A stretch of DNA of 54,777 nucleotides from Sulfobacillus benefaciens (GCA_003023725.1 PXYT01000021.1:1-54777); one strand, 5' to 3'. Shown: positions 1-8,461, counted from the stretch's first letter. Notes: generated by a model not told the origin, from the letters alone. Numbers and translations: made by a program.

Positions 1-4
1 CCCC

Positions 5-30
5 CACCTCAACCCCATCGGGGTTAGGTG
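5..30. repeat. hairpin-forming inverted repeat at the left edge
   Basis: Arms CACCT-AACCCC and GGGGTT-AGGTG pair around a 3-base loop with one bulged C. There is no T-run on either strand, so it is not a convincing intrinsic terminator. It may belong to a gene outside the window. Confidence 0.4.
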
Positions 31-470
31 GCGGGAGAGTTCATTGCCGCATGAATACGCCTTGGGCGGCTCGGCTATGGAGCAGACGGCCCCATGCCGA
101 GTGTCTGTTTCATAAGCTGAGGATGATCCACAATTCACGACAGGAATAGACCCGAGTCGTGCTATAACTCAAGGCGGGCGCTTTGTGGTAGAGACTATTT
201 AGAGCTCTACCCTCCATGCGAAATTGTTCCGCACCGTCAATGTGGGATGCAACCCATATTGTCTTGGTGCGCTTTGAGATCAGTCACCTTTTCTAAGAAA
301 ACGCTTTGCTTCTCGCGATCAAGCCTTGGCACAATCCCTCTTGTGGTGATCTCGTGCATTGGCGCGGGGAGCGTAACCGGGTGTCCGAGGGAGGGGCCTC
401 ATCGGCAATATTGATAATATGGGCCGCTTGCTTGGAAGAGAAGTACTGGGTTTATGGGGAGAGGGAAGAT
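31..470. other. noncoding stretch, nothing recognised
   Basis: About 440 bases lie downstream of the LuxR-type gene on the minus strand. The open frames here are short, lack ribosome binding sites and resemble nothing I know. I see no repeat, RNA gene or clear promoter. It could be the 3' flank of a gene outside the window or decayed sequence. Confidence 0.4.
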
Positions 471-1886
471 TTATGTCCGAGAGAGGGGAGAGGAAGCGGA
501 TATTTTCCCTTGGCCGATCAAGGTCACCAACTCAAAGCGGTTTTTGACGCCGGTTTTATGGTAAATGTTGTGTAAATGGGTTTTCAGCGTATTCGGAGAG
601 ATGTAGAGTGCTGCCGCAATTTGGGCATGACTCATTCCCAAGAGCAGGGCTTCGCAAATACGAAGCTCTTGGGGGGTGAGATGGAGGGATACCGATTTAG
701 CCCAGGCTTCCACGTCTTCTATTGGCTCCGGAGTGAAGTCGATCCCGGACGCCTTGGCCGTATCGGGAATATAAGAACCGGCTGCGTTACGGTGCGTTGC
801 TTCATGGCTCCCTTTGCCAAATACGTAATGAATGGTTGAGGGAACGATTAAAAAGAGCACAATTCCCGACCATTCTTCAACCGGGAATTTTTGAAAAGAA
901 TTCAGCCACCAGACACCGATTTCCCGGCCGATAACGGCCAAAAAAATTGAGGCGGTGACTACGATAGGAATAAAAGGGCGATGGGGCTGACGGAGTCGAA
1001 TGAGGGCCGCCGTCCACCAAAAGATGATAAAGTCCCGGGCCAGATGAAAGAAGGGAAAACCGAGCCAAACCGCCGAACGGGCTTCCAGAAGCATAATGGC
1101 CACTCCCGAGAGGGTGATACTCAAATAAAGCATCAGGGCTTCCGCGGAATCCGATGCGAGGGGAAGCATAATGAGCACGGCGATGACGGTCCAAGATCCC
1201 AGCTCGTAGTGCTGGGGCGGGCCTGCAAACGGAAAATGGGCCAGAATGGCTAAGAAGATTTGCGTCACAACGAGAATAATCCCCGCCACGGCAAAGGGAA
1301 TCATCTGGACCGACGTCAACGCGTCTTCTCTTTTACTATGGCTATATGTTTGTGGCTTCGACCATGAGGGCCAAAATATGCTCAAAAGAGTCAGGACAAC
1401 GGCCGCTAGCATGGGAAGGAAAATGAATCCCCATAACACGGCCGGGGTCAGATCCGTGGCACGCTCGAAAAGGCACGAGAAGGCCCAAATGGCCGCTAAC
1501 AATGCCGTTTGACCCTGAGAGTGCTGTAACAGTTCGTCAAGCCAGTGGCTCAATATGGGGATGGAAAGAACGGCTAAAAGAGACTGCCACCAGAGATGGT
1601 TTTCTGCCCCGACCCCACTCACAACAAAGAGTGTCCAGAGAATAAAGTACCACCTGGAAGGCAGGCGAAACCGCATCCTTTGGCTCGGCAGGTAACGATA
1701 GATTAAAAGCGCCAAAGCCGTAACGGCCAGGGGAAGACTGTCCAGAAATTGAGGATGAGACATTTTGGTGAACGCCGCGAGAGTAGACACCAGCCATGCC
1801 ATGAGGGCCCACGAATATGCCACAAACCGCCGATGATCCCAGACCGGTTGCCAATATCCTGCCATTTGTCTGATTATGGATCTCAC
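471..1886 (-). CDS. membrane-anchored LuxR-type transcriptional regulator
   Basis: A 471-residue protein. Roughly the first 350 residues are strongly hydrophobic with about ten predicted membrane helices. A short linker leads to a C-terminal LuxR/FixJ helix-turn-helix (from about residue 400: LTPQELRICEALLLG, then the recognition-helix region SPNTLKTHLHNIYHKTG). The GTG start is supported by AAGGAG nine bases upstream. Similar membrane-bound LuxR proteins are thought to sense envelope or small-molecule signals, but the ligand cannot be read from sequence. It lies downstream of, and on the same strand as, the TasA/SipW operon, separated by about 345 bases with a hairpin, so co-regulation is possible but unproven. 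The function as a DNA-binding regulator is well supported; the regulon is unknown. Confidence 0.85.
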   Translation of the reverse strand: MRSIIRQMAGYWQPVWDHRRFVAYSWALMAWLVSTLAAFTKMSHPQFLDSLPLAVTALALLIYRYLPSQRMRFRLPSRWYFILWTLFVVSGVGAENHLWWQSLLAVLSIPILSHWLDELLQHSQGQTALLAAIWAFSCLFERATDLTPAVLWGFIFLPMLAAVVLTLLSIFWPSWSKPQTYSHSKREDALTSVQMIPFAVAGIILVVTQIFLAILAHFPFAGPPQHYELGSWTVIAVLIMLPLASDSAEALMLYLSITLSGVAIMLLEARSAVWLGFPFFHLARDFIIFWWTAALIRLRQPHRPFIPIVVTASIFLAVIGREIGVWWLNSFQKFPVEEWSGIVLFLIVPSTIHYVFGKGSHEATHRNAAGSYIPDTAKASGIDFTPEPIEDVEAWAKSVSLHLTPQELRICEALLLGMSHAQIAAALYISPNTLKTHLHNIYHKTGVKNRFELVTLIGQGKISASSPLSRT

Positions 1887-1993
1887 GGCATCCCGCTCCT
1901 TCTCACGCTTTGGTGTTCCAATACTGCCATACCGAATCGTTTGGGGCTATCCCGCGCCCGTCCTATTTTGAATGAGCCCCCGGCCAGGAGCCG

Positions 1994-2017
1994 AAAGACC
2001 TATGGTATAGGTCTTTT
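1994..2017. terminator. perfect 10-bp hairpin between the LuxR gene and the surface operon
   Basis: AAAGACCTAT and ATAGGTCTTT pair around a GGT loop and are flanked by CCG/CGG that can extend the stem. On the minus strand it lies about 215 bases beyond the Ser/Pro-rich gene and could end that operon. On the plus strand it is followed by TTTT. Apart from this hairpin, 1887-2231 holds no gene I can support. Confidence 0.45.
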
Positions 2018-2231
2018 ACGGCAGCCCCGGCACACTTCTCTTGCGAACCGGTGTCCATCCCGGGGGGCGACCCGATCACCCGATTTTCAGACGGAACCCG
2101 GTGGAAATGCCCCGGGGGGATCTTGGGCATCTGCGCTCTGAACACGACGGCAACCACGTCGTGGGGCTTCTTTCTATCTTTAAAGTTTGCCTCTGCAAAC
2201 CTGAGTTTCGGCATGGCCATTTCCCTCTTTC

Positions 2232-2960
2232 CTACGATCCCGAAGCCGGCGGCGAGCCGGATGAGGACGGCGGACTGCTTTGGGACGAGGAGGGTGGGGG
2301 TGATGTGGAGGAGTGCGATGATGGGGGTGAAGAGGCGGTGCTCGAAGACGGTGCCGAAGAAGAAACCGAGCTGGGATCCGAGGTGACGGGTTTTGATGAG
2401 GACTCCGAATTGCTGGAGGACACCACAGGCGGGGGAGGAGGCAGCGGCATGGTGAAAGTATCATTGGCGGTTTCGCTGAATCCTCCCAGGTGCAGGGTCA
2501 CGACGGCTCGATAGACCCCGGGAATCAAACCTCTGGGGGCGGGGAATGACAAGGTATCCGCCGTGCCGGAACCCAGCATGAGCGATATGTTCCAGTTCAC
2601 GGGCAAAAATTCCTCGGGATTTCCGGAGACGGGGGGCTTGGCCGGAACCGAATTCTTAGAGGATGCCAGGCTTGGAGTCCGGTGAAAAGCCGTGGATAGC
2701 ACCAGGGTAATATCCACCGTGGGAGACAGGGTTCGCTGAGTTTTATTGGTCACGGTTCCGTAGATAATTGGTCCATCAGACCCAATTGGCCCGCCGTGTC
2801 CTTCGAGTGGCAGCGACTCGGGAAGAGAAATGGCACGAAACGAAAGTGGTGAGGTGCTCGCCTGAGCCGTGAAAGCGGAGAAGGTTGAACGCAGGGGCAG
2901 CGCGATACAGACAGCTGCCGCCAGCAAACCTATGGTTCCCAGTGCCGTGGTCCATTTCAT
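2232..2960 (-). CDS. secreted protein with SipW-type signal region and Ser/Pro-rich tail
   Basis: 242 residues. The start ATG at 2960 has AAGGAG upstream and overlaps the signal peptidase stop (ATGA). The N-terminus is a signal peptide: MKWT, then a hydrophobic stretch to about residue 22, followed by FSAFTAQASTS. This resembles the region after the cleavage site in the TasA-like protein of the same operon (FAEFTATGTS). The middle (about 45-170) looks like a beta-rich domain of unknown family. From about residue 175 to the end the sequence is almost only Ser, Pro and Thr, typical of a wall-spanning or glycosylated stalk. I infer that the adjacent signal peptidase processes it and that it is a minor component or anchor of a surface fibre. 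No LPXTG motif or membrane anchor is visible at the C-terminus. Confidence 0.75.
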   Translation of the reverse strand: MKWTTALGTIGLLAAAVCIALPLRSTFSAFTAQASTSPLSFRAISLPESLPLEGHGGPIGSDGPIIYGTVTNKTQRTLSPTVDITLVLSTAFHRTPSLASSKNSVPAKPPVSGNPEEFLPVNWNISLMLGSGTADTLSFPAPRGLIPGVYRAVVTLHLGGFSETANDTFTMPLPPPPPVVSSSNSESSSKPVTSDPSSVSSSAPSSSTASSPPSSHSSTSPPPSSSQSSPPSSSGSPPASGS

Positions 2961-3535
2961 GACTGTGCTCCTTTTCGTGAGGGCCGGATGAACCGGGTCA
3001 CTGCCAGGTCGATCAAAACCAGTCCGGCCGCCATCTCCAAGATCCATAACCAGCGTGTCTTGAGAAAGACAATGACATAGCCCAAATAGGGGATGGCAAA
3101 ATGATAGATCCCCACGATGTTGGTTTTTGGTGTGAGAAAGGGATCCGGCTGTTTATTGGCTTTTCCTTGAGTTTTGATATAAGTGCTATGATTTTTTTGC
3201 ACCACGCCTACGATTTGGTGGGTTAACAGGGTTGTGGGCTGAATAGGATTGACAAAGGTCACAATTTCACCGGCTCTGACAGCAGATGACGGGATAAAGC
3301 GCGTGTCGACCACGAGCGATCCGGTATTGAAGACGGGAGTCATACTGCCGGAACGTACGACAAAACTGTCGGGCATGCCCTGAACGCCGAAATCCCCGAG
3401 GTCGATGACGATAAAAAAGGCCATGATCATGAGAAAGACAGCGATCAAAGACCATTTTCCCACTGTTTTCCATACTGGTTTTGAGACCCCATGCGTGTGA
3501 GGGCGTCTTAAAACGGAATGAGCGGTATCTTTCAT
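2957..3535 (-). CDS. sipW: SipW-like signal peptidase I (Ser/His type)
   Basis: 192 residues, family S26. A membrane helix at about 28-46 precedes the catalytic-serine box SGSMTP (Ser64), and THQIVGV supplies His106 where classical bacterial enzymes have Lys. Ser/His is the hallmark of the ER/archaeal-type signal peptidases that include Bacillus SipW. A conserved Asp box follows near residue 131. A second hydrophobic helix near the C-terminus (about 162-180) is followed by a basic tail. The ATG at 3535 is set by AAGGAGG upstream; the frame is open much further upstream, but that stretch overlaps other features and has no ribosome site. In Bacillus, SipW processes TasA-type fibre proteins, and here it sits between a TasA-like gene and a second candidate substrate. 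Confidence 0.88.
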   Translation of the reverse strand: MKDTAHSVLRRPHTHGVSKPVWKTVGKWSLIAVFLMIMAFFIVIDLGDFGVQGMPDSFVVRSGSMTPVFNTGSLVVDTRFIPSSAVRAGEIVTFVNPIQPTTLLTHQIVGVVQKNHSTYIKTQGKANKQPDPFLTPKTNIVGIYHFAIPYLGYVIVFLKTRWLWILEMAAGLVLIDLAVTRFIRPSRKGAQS

Positions 3536-3660
3536 ATTGCAATTCCTCCTTGGATAAGGACACAGAACCTTTGGCTTTCTTTGGATTACATCTCCTCCGA
3601 GCGTTGGCCGTTTTCCCCGGTTATGCAAAGCCCCGAGATTTCCGAACTGGTGAATAGCCC

Positions 3661-3987
3661 CTATAGAAAGTGAAGTGATTTGCGCAAAAGGGTAGATAGG
3701 AACAGAAACAAGGCCAATATAATCCAGATACTCCACAACAGGCCATTTAAAGGCGCTACGATGTGATGATCCAGTGACTTGATACCCCGGTAAGCGATGT
3801 AACCCCAAAAAACAGTGATGAGCGTGATAGATGTGAAGACACCGCCATGAAGCCCTTTGAGGGGCTGAGTCAACATAAACCAGAGAGCAAGATAACTGGA
3901 AGCCGCGCCAATTTTGAGACAGGAGCGGGACCTCTGCCACCAAATCCATGGTTCGAGATCCAGGGGTTTTGAGTCTTTGGTTGGCAT
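3661..3987 (-). CDS. small integral membrane protein of the TasA/SipW locus
   Basis: 108 residues with three hydrophobic segments (about residues 27-46, 51-72 and 79-101) and a charged, Trp-containing N-terminus. ATG 3987 is chosen because AAAGGAG lies ten bases upstream; an in-frame start nine codons earlier has no such site. It lies between the TasA-like gene and the signal peptidase gene, 125 bases before the latter, with its own possible promoter upstream. I do not recognise the family. Its position resembles that of small membrane proteins accompanying tasA-sipW in other Firmicutes, so a role in fibre assembly or export is plausible but inferred. Confidence 0.65.
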   Translation of the reverse strand: MPTKDSKPLDLEPWIWWQRSRSCLKIGAASSYLALWFMLTQPLKGLHGGVFTSITLITVFWGYIAYRGIKSLDHHIVAPLNGLLWSIWIILALFLFLSTLLRKSLHFL

Positions 3988-4028
3988 GGTCCCCGAACTC
4001 CTTTGTTGTCTCAAGATTCAAAACATGA

Positions 4029-4057
4029 TATAGTACTCATACACTTATTTCAGCCAA
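4029..4057 (-). promoter_or_regulatory. candidate promoter for the small membrane protein and sipW genes
   Basis: On the minus strand TTGGCT (4057-4052) is followed 17 bases later by ACTATA (4034-4029). The -35 element overlaps the foot of the terminator hairpin behind the TasA-like gene. This would let the downstream genes be expressed independently of readthrough. It was predicted by eye only. Confidence 0.35.
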
Positions 4058-4092
4058 AGCCATTCTGAGCCCTCGTGGGAAAGAATGGCTTT
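4056..4092 (-). terminator. intrinsic terminator directly behind the TasA-like gene
   Basis: An 11-bp perfect stem (AAAGCCATTCT and AGAATGGCTTT) with a 15-base loop begins at the stop codon of the TasA-like gene. The tail on the minus strand is a short TTT, so termination may be partial. This would give more of the fibre protein than of the processing enzymes. Confidence 0.6.
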
Positions 4093-4725
4093 TTACGGTG
4101 AAGGAGGAGGCCCTCCGGGACCGGGTGCCGGCGGATTAACGACGTGGTCGCCAGGTGCCAGATGCGTATTATCCGCCTGGACTGCCGAGGCGTACATAGT
4201 GAAGGATCCGCTTTGGCCCTGATACCAGTTGTTTGCCGCATAGGGCAGATGCACACTGATATAGATAGTTGCGTCTTGTCCCGGTTTGAGGAACACATAG
4301 TCGTTGGGTCCTAAACTTCCTCCGGGAGGCAGTGGACCTGGCCCCGGGTTGCGGAACGAATAGGTGATGTTTGCCGGCGTGCCTCCCCCAAACAGATTTC
4401 CCATCACATTGGTTGAGCTGACGGTGAATAACTCGGAGAGGCTTCCAGTGTTGGTGACCTGGATCGGTCCAGTCCAGGTGTCGCCCGGGTTCATGTTCCC
4501 AGGGGAGTCAATGTTCAGTTCGGCAATGGTTCCCGGACCGCTGGTCTCACTTTCCACATAGGGACTTAGTAAGCCCCCCACCTGAATCTTAACGGTTCCG
4601 GCTTTAAAGGTTTGGGGGGCCGAGGTGCCGGTCGCAGTGAATTCCGCAAAGCTGGATGCGCCCATGGCCGCCAGCATTGCCGCAACAGCTGCTCCCGCTC
4701 CAATCAATTTGGTTTTTGTAGTCAT
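4093..4725 (-). CDS. TasA/camelysin-like secreted fibre protein
   Basis: 210 residues. ATG 4725 has AAAGGAG upstream. The signal peptide is MTTKTKLIGAG, then an Ala/Met-rich core to about residue 24, followed by FAEFTATGTS and TFKAGTVKIQVGG. This matches the TasA/CalY pattern, in which a SipW-type peptidase cleaves before a beta-sandwich that starts with an F-T-[AD]-x-x-T-S strand. Phrases such as NMNPGDTWTGPIQVTNTGSLSE and FLKPGQDATIYISVHLP are typical of this fold, where NTG marks a beta-turn. The C-terminus is Pro/Gly rich. TasA proteins polymerise into matrix fibres in Bacillus; fibre formation here is inferred from family and operon. It is the first gene of the locus, preceded by a structured leader and followed by a terminator. 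Confidence 0.8.
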   Translation of the reverse strand: MTTKTKLIGAGAAVAAMLAAMGASSFAEFTATGTSAPQTFKAGTVKIQVGGLLSPYVESETSGPGTIAELNIDSPGNMNPGDTWTGPIQVTNTGSLSELFTVSSTNVMGNLFGGGTPANITYSFRNPGPGPLPPGGSLGPNDYVFLKPGQDATIYISVHLPYAANNWYQGQSGSFTMYASAVQADNTHLAPGDHVVNPPAPGPGGPPPSP

Positions 4726-4813
4726 GTTCACGACTCCTTTTTTTGTCAAGACGGTTTTGCTACCGCCTTTTTCCTTAAATAATCCAATGCTTGACTCTCA
4801 ACTTTGCTTGGTC

Positions 4814-4857
4814 CATCCGCCGGAGGACGTCTCTTTACGGGTTTCCCGCGGCGGATG
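4814..4857 (-). promoter_or_regulatory. nested stem-loop in the leader of the TasA-like gene
   Basis: A 9-bp perfect outer stem (CATCCGCCG with CGGCGGATG) encloses a second hairpin, CGGG-TTT-CCCG at 4838-4848. The structure lies about 90-130 bases before the start codon and would be in the 5' leader if transcription begins upstream. I could not match it to a riboswitch class I know. It could be an attenuator, an mRNA stabiliser or a protein site. Confidence 0.4.
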
Positions 4858-5222
4858 CATGTTCAAAATAGAGGACGGGTGTGAAGAGGGACATCACCGC
4901 GCCCGGCGATTTCCCGGGAATCCTCAAGGATTCACCCCTGGAGGTGAGGGGGTGATAGAGGGGTTAGCGCCGCGGGGTGATGAGACATCCTGCCCGGCAT
5001 GACCACCCAAATCCCCAACGCTTCACCCCGGGTGCTCTCCACTAAAGCAGCCGTTGACTTAGGTTTCGTGTGATTAAACCAAACCCGCAGCTTTACATTT
5101 TGGCCAAAGTGGCGTTTTTTTGTTTTATAGGGGATTTTTCGGGTGTGGTATTTCCGTCGGGATCATGCTCAGGCGAGTTGCGGCGTAAGGCTTTGGGCCT
5201 GTCCATGTGCTTCGGCCTTTGC

Positions 5223-5270
5223 GTCACGTCGCCGGCAACGTGACGAAAGTCATGGAAGGTTATGACTTTT
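5223..5270 (+). promoter_or_regulatory. two tandem hairpins upstream of the ABC exporter operon
   Basis: GTCACGT and ACGTGAC (5223-5229 and 5238-5244) form an inverted repeat around CGCCGGCA. Immediately after, AAAGTCAT and ATGACTTT (5246-5253 and 5262-5269) form a second stem followed by TT. The second could act as a weak terminator or attenuator; the first is operator-like. They sit about 110-160 bases before the ATPase start in the 655-base divergent region 4726-5380, which holds no other gene I can support. Confidence 0.4.
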
Positions 5271-5380
5271 TGGCCTCAACGGGTGACGTAGAGCTTGGGA
5301 TAATCAAGATGGTCGATGCTCCACGGTTTAATTATTTGCCTTATTTTTAATGACAGAAAATTCCAACGGAGGATGTGCCT

Positions 5381-6283
5381 ATGACACCGGTTATCGAAGT
5401 GACAAATGCGGTGAAACAATTTGATTCGGTTCGGGCGCTTGATGAGTTGTCCCTGAGCGTGATCCAGGGACAGGTGGTGGCGGTTTTGGGGCCCAATGGG
5501 GCCGGGAAGACCACCCTTCTTGAAGTCCTTGAAGGTCTCGAACGTTTGGATGCCGGGGAGGCCCGGGTATTGGGCTATGACGTCGGGCGTCAAACCCGGG
5601 AGGTGAAGGAGCGGATCGGGATCAGCCTGCAAGCCACCGCATTCTTTGATCGTTTGTCTGTGCAAGAGACAGCACAGTTATTTGGATCATTTTTTTCCCG
5701 GCGGCAGGATCTTCCATCGTTGTTACAGACACTGGGACTATGGGAACTCAGAGAACGCCGGGTATCTGGTTTGTCCGGAGGACAGCGCCAGCGTGTGGCA
5801 TTAGCCATGGCCCTCATTAATGATCCCCAGGTGATCTTTTTGGATGAACCGACTACCGGCCTTGATCCTGCCGCCAGGCGGGAAATCTGGTCTTTGGTGG
5901 AACACGTCCGCCAAGAAGGGCGAACGGTCATATTAACCACACATTATATGGAAGAAGCCGCCTATCTGGCCGACAACGTCATCATCATGGATCAGGGAAA
6001 GATTTTAGCTGAAGGAAGTGTGGGGCAGTTGTTGCGGGATTATACGGGTGAGCAGACACTGATTCTGGATGGAGAAGGATTGGACTATCTGACGGATCCC
6101 CCCTGGAATTTTGTGGCGGACAACGGCCGGCTGGTCTGGCACGTGCCTAACCTGTCTGATCATTTGGACCGCCTCCTTTCTGATATTCGGAGCCGTGGAA
6201 GTGTCATTCACCATTTGGTGGTACGGGAGGCCACACTGGAAGATGTGTTTTTGCGCCTGACCGGAAGGAGGCTTGTCTCGTGA
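5381..6283 (+). CDS. ABC transporter ATP-binding protein
   Basis: 300 residues. ATG 5381 follows GGAGG by eight bases; a GTG two codons earlier is less likely. The nucleotide-binding domain is complete: Walker A GPNGAGKTT, signature LSGGQRQR, Walker B VIFLDEPTTGLD, and the H-loop histidine in TTHYMEEA. The C-terminal 80 residues resemble the DrrA/NatA-type extension that ends in LEDVFLRLTGR. It powers the permease encoded next (GTGA overlap). The gene order ATPase-permease-kinase-regulator matches Bacillus yvfRSTU and similar export modules. The substrate is probably a drug, antimicrobial peptide or lipid, but is not readable from sequence. Confidence 0.92.
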   Translation: MTPVIEVTNAVKQFDSVRALDELSLSVIQGQVVAVLGPNGAGKTTLLEVLEGLERLDAGEARVLGYDVGRQTREVKERIGISLQATAFFDRLSVQETAQLFGSFFSRRQDLPSLLQTLGLWELRERRVSGLSGGQRQRVALAMALINDPQVIFLDEPTTGLDPAARREIWSLVEHVRQEGRTVILTTHYMEEAAYLADNVIIMDQGKILAEGSVGQLLRDYTGEQTLILDGEGLDYLTDPPWNFVADNGRLVWHVPNLSDHLDRLLSDIRSRGSVIHHLVVREATLEDVFLRLTGRRLVS

Positions 6284-7326
6284 ACGCCTACCTGACATTG
6301 GTGCAAATGAATCTTAAAATGCTCTTTAGAGCCAGAGACGTCCTGTTTTGGAATTTCGCCTTCCCGGTGCTGTTCATGGTCTTAATCGGTACGGCGTTTG
6401 GCGCTAGCCCCGGGTTTTCCGCACATGTGGGAATTGAGGGATCGGGTTCCTTTGCGTCCGCTCTCATTCAGGCATTGCGTCATATCAAGGGGATGAGTGT
6501 CAGTGTGATCTCCTCCGGGGGGATCCAGGCATTGCAAGCCGGGCATATCGAGGTTTTGGCGCGCATTGCTGGGCACCAGGCCCACCTCATTCGCACCAAC
6601 GCGTCCGCATCCCAAAGCGTGTCTTCGATTGTGCAAGGAGCCGTGATGGCGATGAATTTGCAGGCCTTGCATCAGCCGCTGCTCTTTCGCGCTACGGTGC
6701 GCCAGATTTCGGTACAGGGAACATCTTATATTGATTTTCTGGCACCGGGCATTCTCGGCATGACTTTAATGAACACGGGGCTATTTTCCGGAACCATGTT
6801 AATAACCCACCGCAGCCAAGGTATTTTGCGGCGAATTCGGGGAACCCCGCTGCCGACCGGAATCTTCATCGGGGCCCGCATTACCACGCAAATGGTTGTG
6901 GCTCTCATTCAGGCCACCCTGATTCTGGTGATTGCGCGGGAAGTGTATCATTTTACTCCGGTGGGGAACCTGTGGTCTTTAATTCCGCTTTTGGTTCTGG
7001 GTGAACTGGCTTTTATGACCATCGGTTTTTTCATTGCCGGTGTTGCCAATACCATGGAAGTGGCTTCAGCATTGACGAACATTGTCAGTTTACCCATGAT
7101 GTTTCTGGCCGGGGTCTTTTACCCCATCAGTCAGCTTCCGCGCTTTATCAAGCCGTTGGCCGACATATTGCCGCTACGGTATTTAACCTCGGGCCTGCGG
7201 GCAGTTGTCGTGCACGGCACGCCTTTGACCCATCTAACCAACGATTTCATCGCTTTGGCCTTGGTGGCCGTGGTGTGCGGAGCTTTGGCGGTTAAATTTT
7301 TCCGGTGGGAAATGCCTCGTGTTTAG
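6280..7326 (+). CDS. ABC-2 type membrane permease
   Basis: 348 residues. The GTG start overlaps the ATPase stop by four bases (GTGA), indicating translational coupling. One N-terminal helix (FWNFAFPVLFMVLIGTAFG) is followed by an external domain of about 130 residues and a cluster of five further helices after YIDFLAPGILGMTLMN. That is the standard ABC2_membrane topology of DrrB/YhgE-type exporters. PMMFLAGVFYPISQLP is the typical late-helix motif. It forms the channel partner of the preceding ATPase. Confidence 0.9.
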   Translation: MNAYLTLVQMNLKMLFRARDVLFWNFAFPVLFMVLIGTAFGASPGFSAHVGIEGSGSFASALIQALRHIKGMSVSVISSGGIQALQAGHIEVLARIAGHQAHLIRTNASASQSVSSIVQGAVMAMNLQALHQPLLFRATVRQISVQGTSYIDFLAPGILGMTLMNTGLFSGTMLITHRSQGILRRIRGTPLPTGIFIGARITTQMVVALIQATLILVIAREVYHFTPVGNLWSLIPLLVLGELAFMTIGFFIAGVANTMEVASALTNIVSLPMMFLAGVFYPISQLPRFIKPLADILPLRYLTSGLRAVVVHGTPLTHLTNDFIALALVAVVCGALAVKFFRWEMPRV

Positions 7327-8461
7327 GGGAGACTTAACATTTCTAAGAATCTTGCGATTTGTGGTGTTGCTGCTTCCGCTGATGGCGGCCGTTGCCATGG
7401 GCCAACCGCGGTTTTGGCCGTGGGGCTTATTGAGTTTGATCGCCAGTCTCGTTATTGCGCTTGCGCCGTTTTTTCGCACTTCCAGGGAACCATGGCTCAC
7501 CTTGACACTGGCTCTCGAAGTGGTGCTGGGCATATTTGTCGGCTTGAGGGTATCGGGAATAGGGGTGTTTGCCGCTTTTGTTATTGCGAGCGACATTGGA
7601 TTCAGTTCCCGGCCCACGGGCATTTTAGCCGCGGTTGATGTGTTGCTGGGGATCGTCGCAACGTCAAGCGCCGTGGGCCACCCTTCCCTCACTCTTGACC
7701 GGCAACTCGTGGAAGATCTGCCTTTGGGGCTGGTGTTTGTTCTCGCCATGTGGGGCAATACCCAGGGGACCCGGCAAATGATGGCTCTTACCAAGGCCTA
7801 CAGAGCTTTGAAACGGGCACGGGCCCAGGAACAAGAGTTGATAAAGCTCCGGGAGCGTGAACGAATCGCGCAGAATCTTCACGATGTGCTGGGACATTCT
7901 TTGACCTTGATTGTGCTCAAAGCGGAATTGATCAGTGAGCATCTCAAACGCCGCCAATGGGATAAGGGCGGCCAGGAAACGAATTCGCTGCTTATGGTGG
8001 CTAGAAGGTCTTTGGATGAGGTGCGCGGTGTGGTGGAGTCTCTTCCCGCTTACTCAACACTAAGAGAGATGGTGGCGGAATTAGATAAGGCCCAAATCGA
8101 AACGGAGCTGGACTGGCGTCCTCCCCAGGCTTCCGGCCCGGCACTCCTTGCCGACTGGGATTTAATGGTCCGGGAGGGAATCACCAATATTCTGCGCCAT
8201 GCCAGCGCGACTCGGGCCGCCATTAAACTGGAGCCGGAAGGTGCGGGATGGCAGTTGGTGGTTGCGGACAACGGTCACGGTATGAATCAGCCCAAAGGTC
8301 ATGGACTTTGCGGCATAGAACGTCGTGCAGCCAGATGGAACGGGACGATGAGCATTGTCAGCGGTCCCGAGAAAGGGACCCGCATTTGCGTGAAGGGAGA
8401 ATTTCAGGCTGTGGTCAAAGATGGAGGTGAAGACGGCAATGATCCGGATTATTGTTATTGA
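7319..8461 (+). CDS. NarL-type sensor histidine kinase (HisKA_3)
   Basis: 380 residues, GTG start overlapping the permease end by eight bases. About five membrane helices occupy residues 12-145 with no sizeable external sensor domain. A coiled linker follows (RALKRARAQEQELIKLRERE) and then the H-box ERIAQNLHDVLGHSLT, with the phosphorylated His at 188. The catalytic domain has the N-box EGITNILRHA, DNGHGM and GHGLCGIERRA. This architecture is that of DesK/YvfT/LiaS kinases that monitor the membrane or the work of a linked ABC exporter. The partner is the response regulator that overlaps its 3' end. Confidence 0.9.
   Translation: MFRGDLTFLRILRFVVLLLPLMAAVAMGQPRFWPWGLLSLIASLVIALAPFFRTSREPWLTLTLALEVVLGIFVGLRVSGIGVFAAFVIASDIGFSSRPTGILAAVDVLLGIVATSSAVGHPSLTLDRQLVEDLPLGLVFVLAMWGNTQGTRQMMALTKAYRALKRARAQEQELIKLRERERIAQNLHDVLGHSLTLIVLKAELISEHLKRRQWDKGGQETNSLLMVARRSLDEVRGVVESLPAYSTLREMVAELDKAQIETELDWRPPQASGPALLADWDLMVREGITNILRHASATRAAIKLEPEGAGWQLVVADNGHGMNQPKGHGLCGIERRAARWNGTMSIVSGPEKGTRICVKGEFQAVVKDGGEDGNDPDYCY

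Noticed and set aside
2041-2514. Long acidic open frame on the plus strand opposite the Ser/Pro-rich gene
   Set aside because: It is the complement of the low-complexity Ser/Pro codons; it has no ribosome site, and the minus-strand gene has clear operon context.
3536-4021. N-terminal extension of the signal peptidase
   Set aside because: The extended part is out-of-frame sequence of the small membrane protein and its flanks, unlike any peptidase, and a perfect ribosome site sits before ATG 3535.
4814-4857. c-di-GMP riboswitch in the TasA-like leader
   Set aside because: The conserved c-di-GMP-I core sequences are not present; only the generic stem-loop remains supported.
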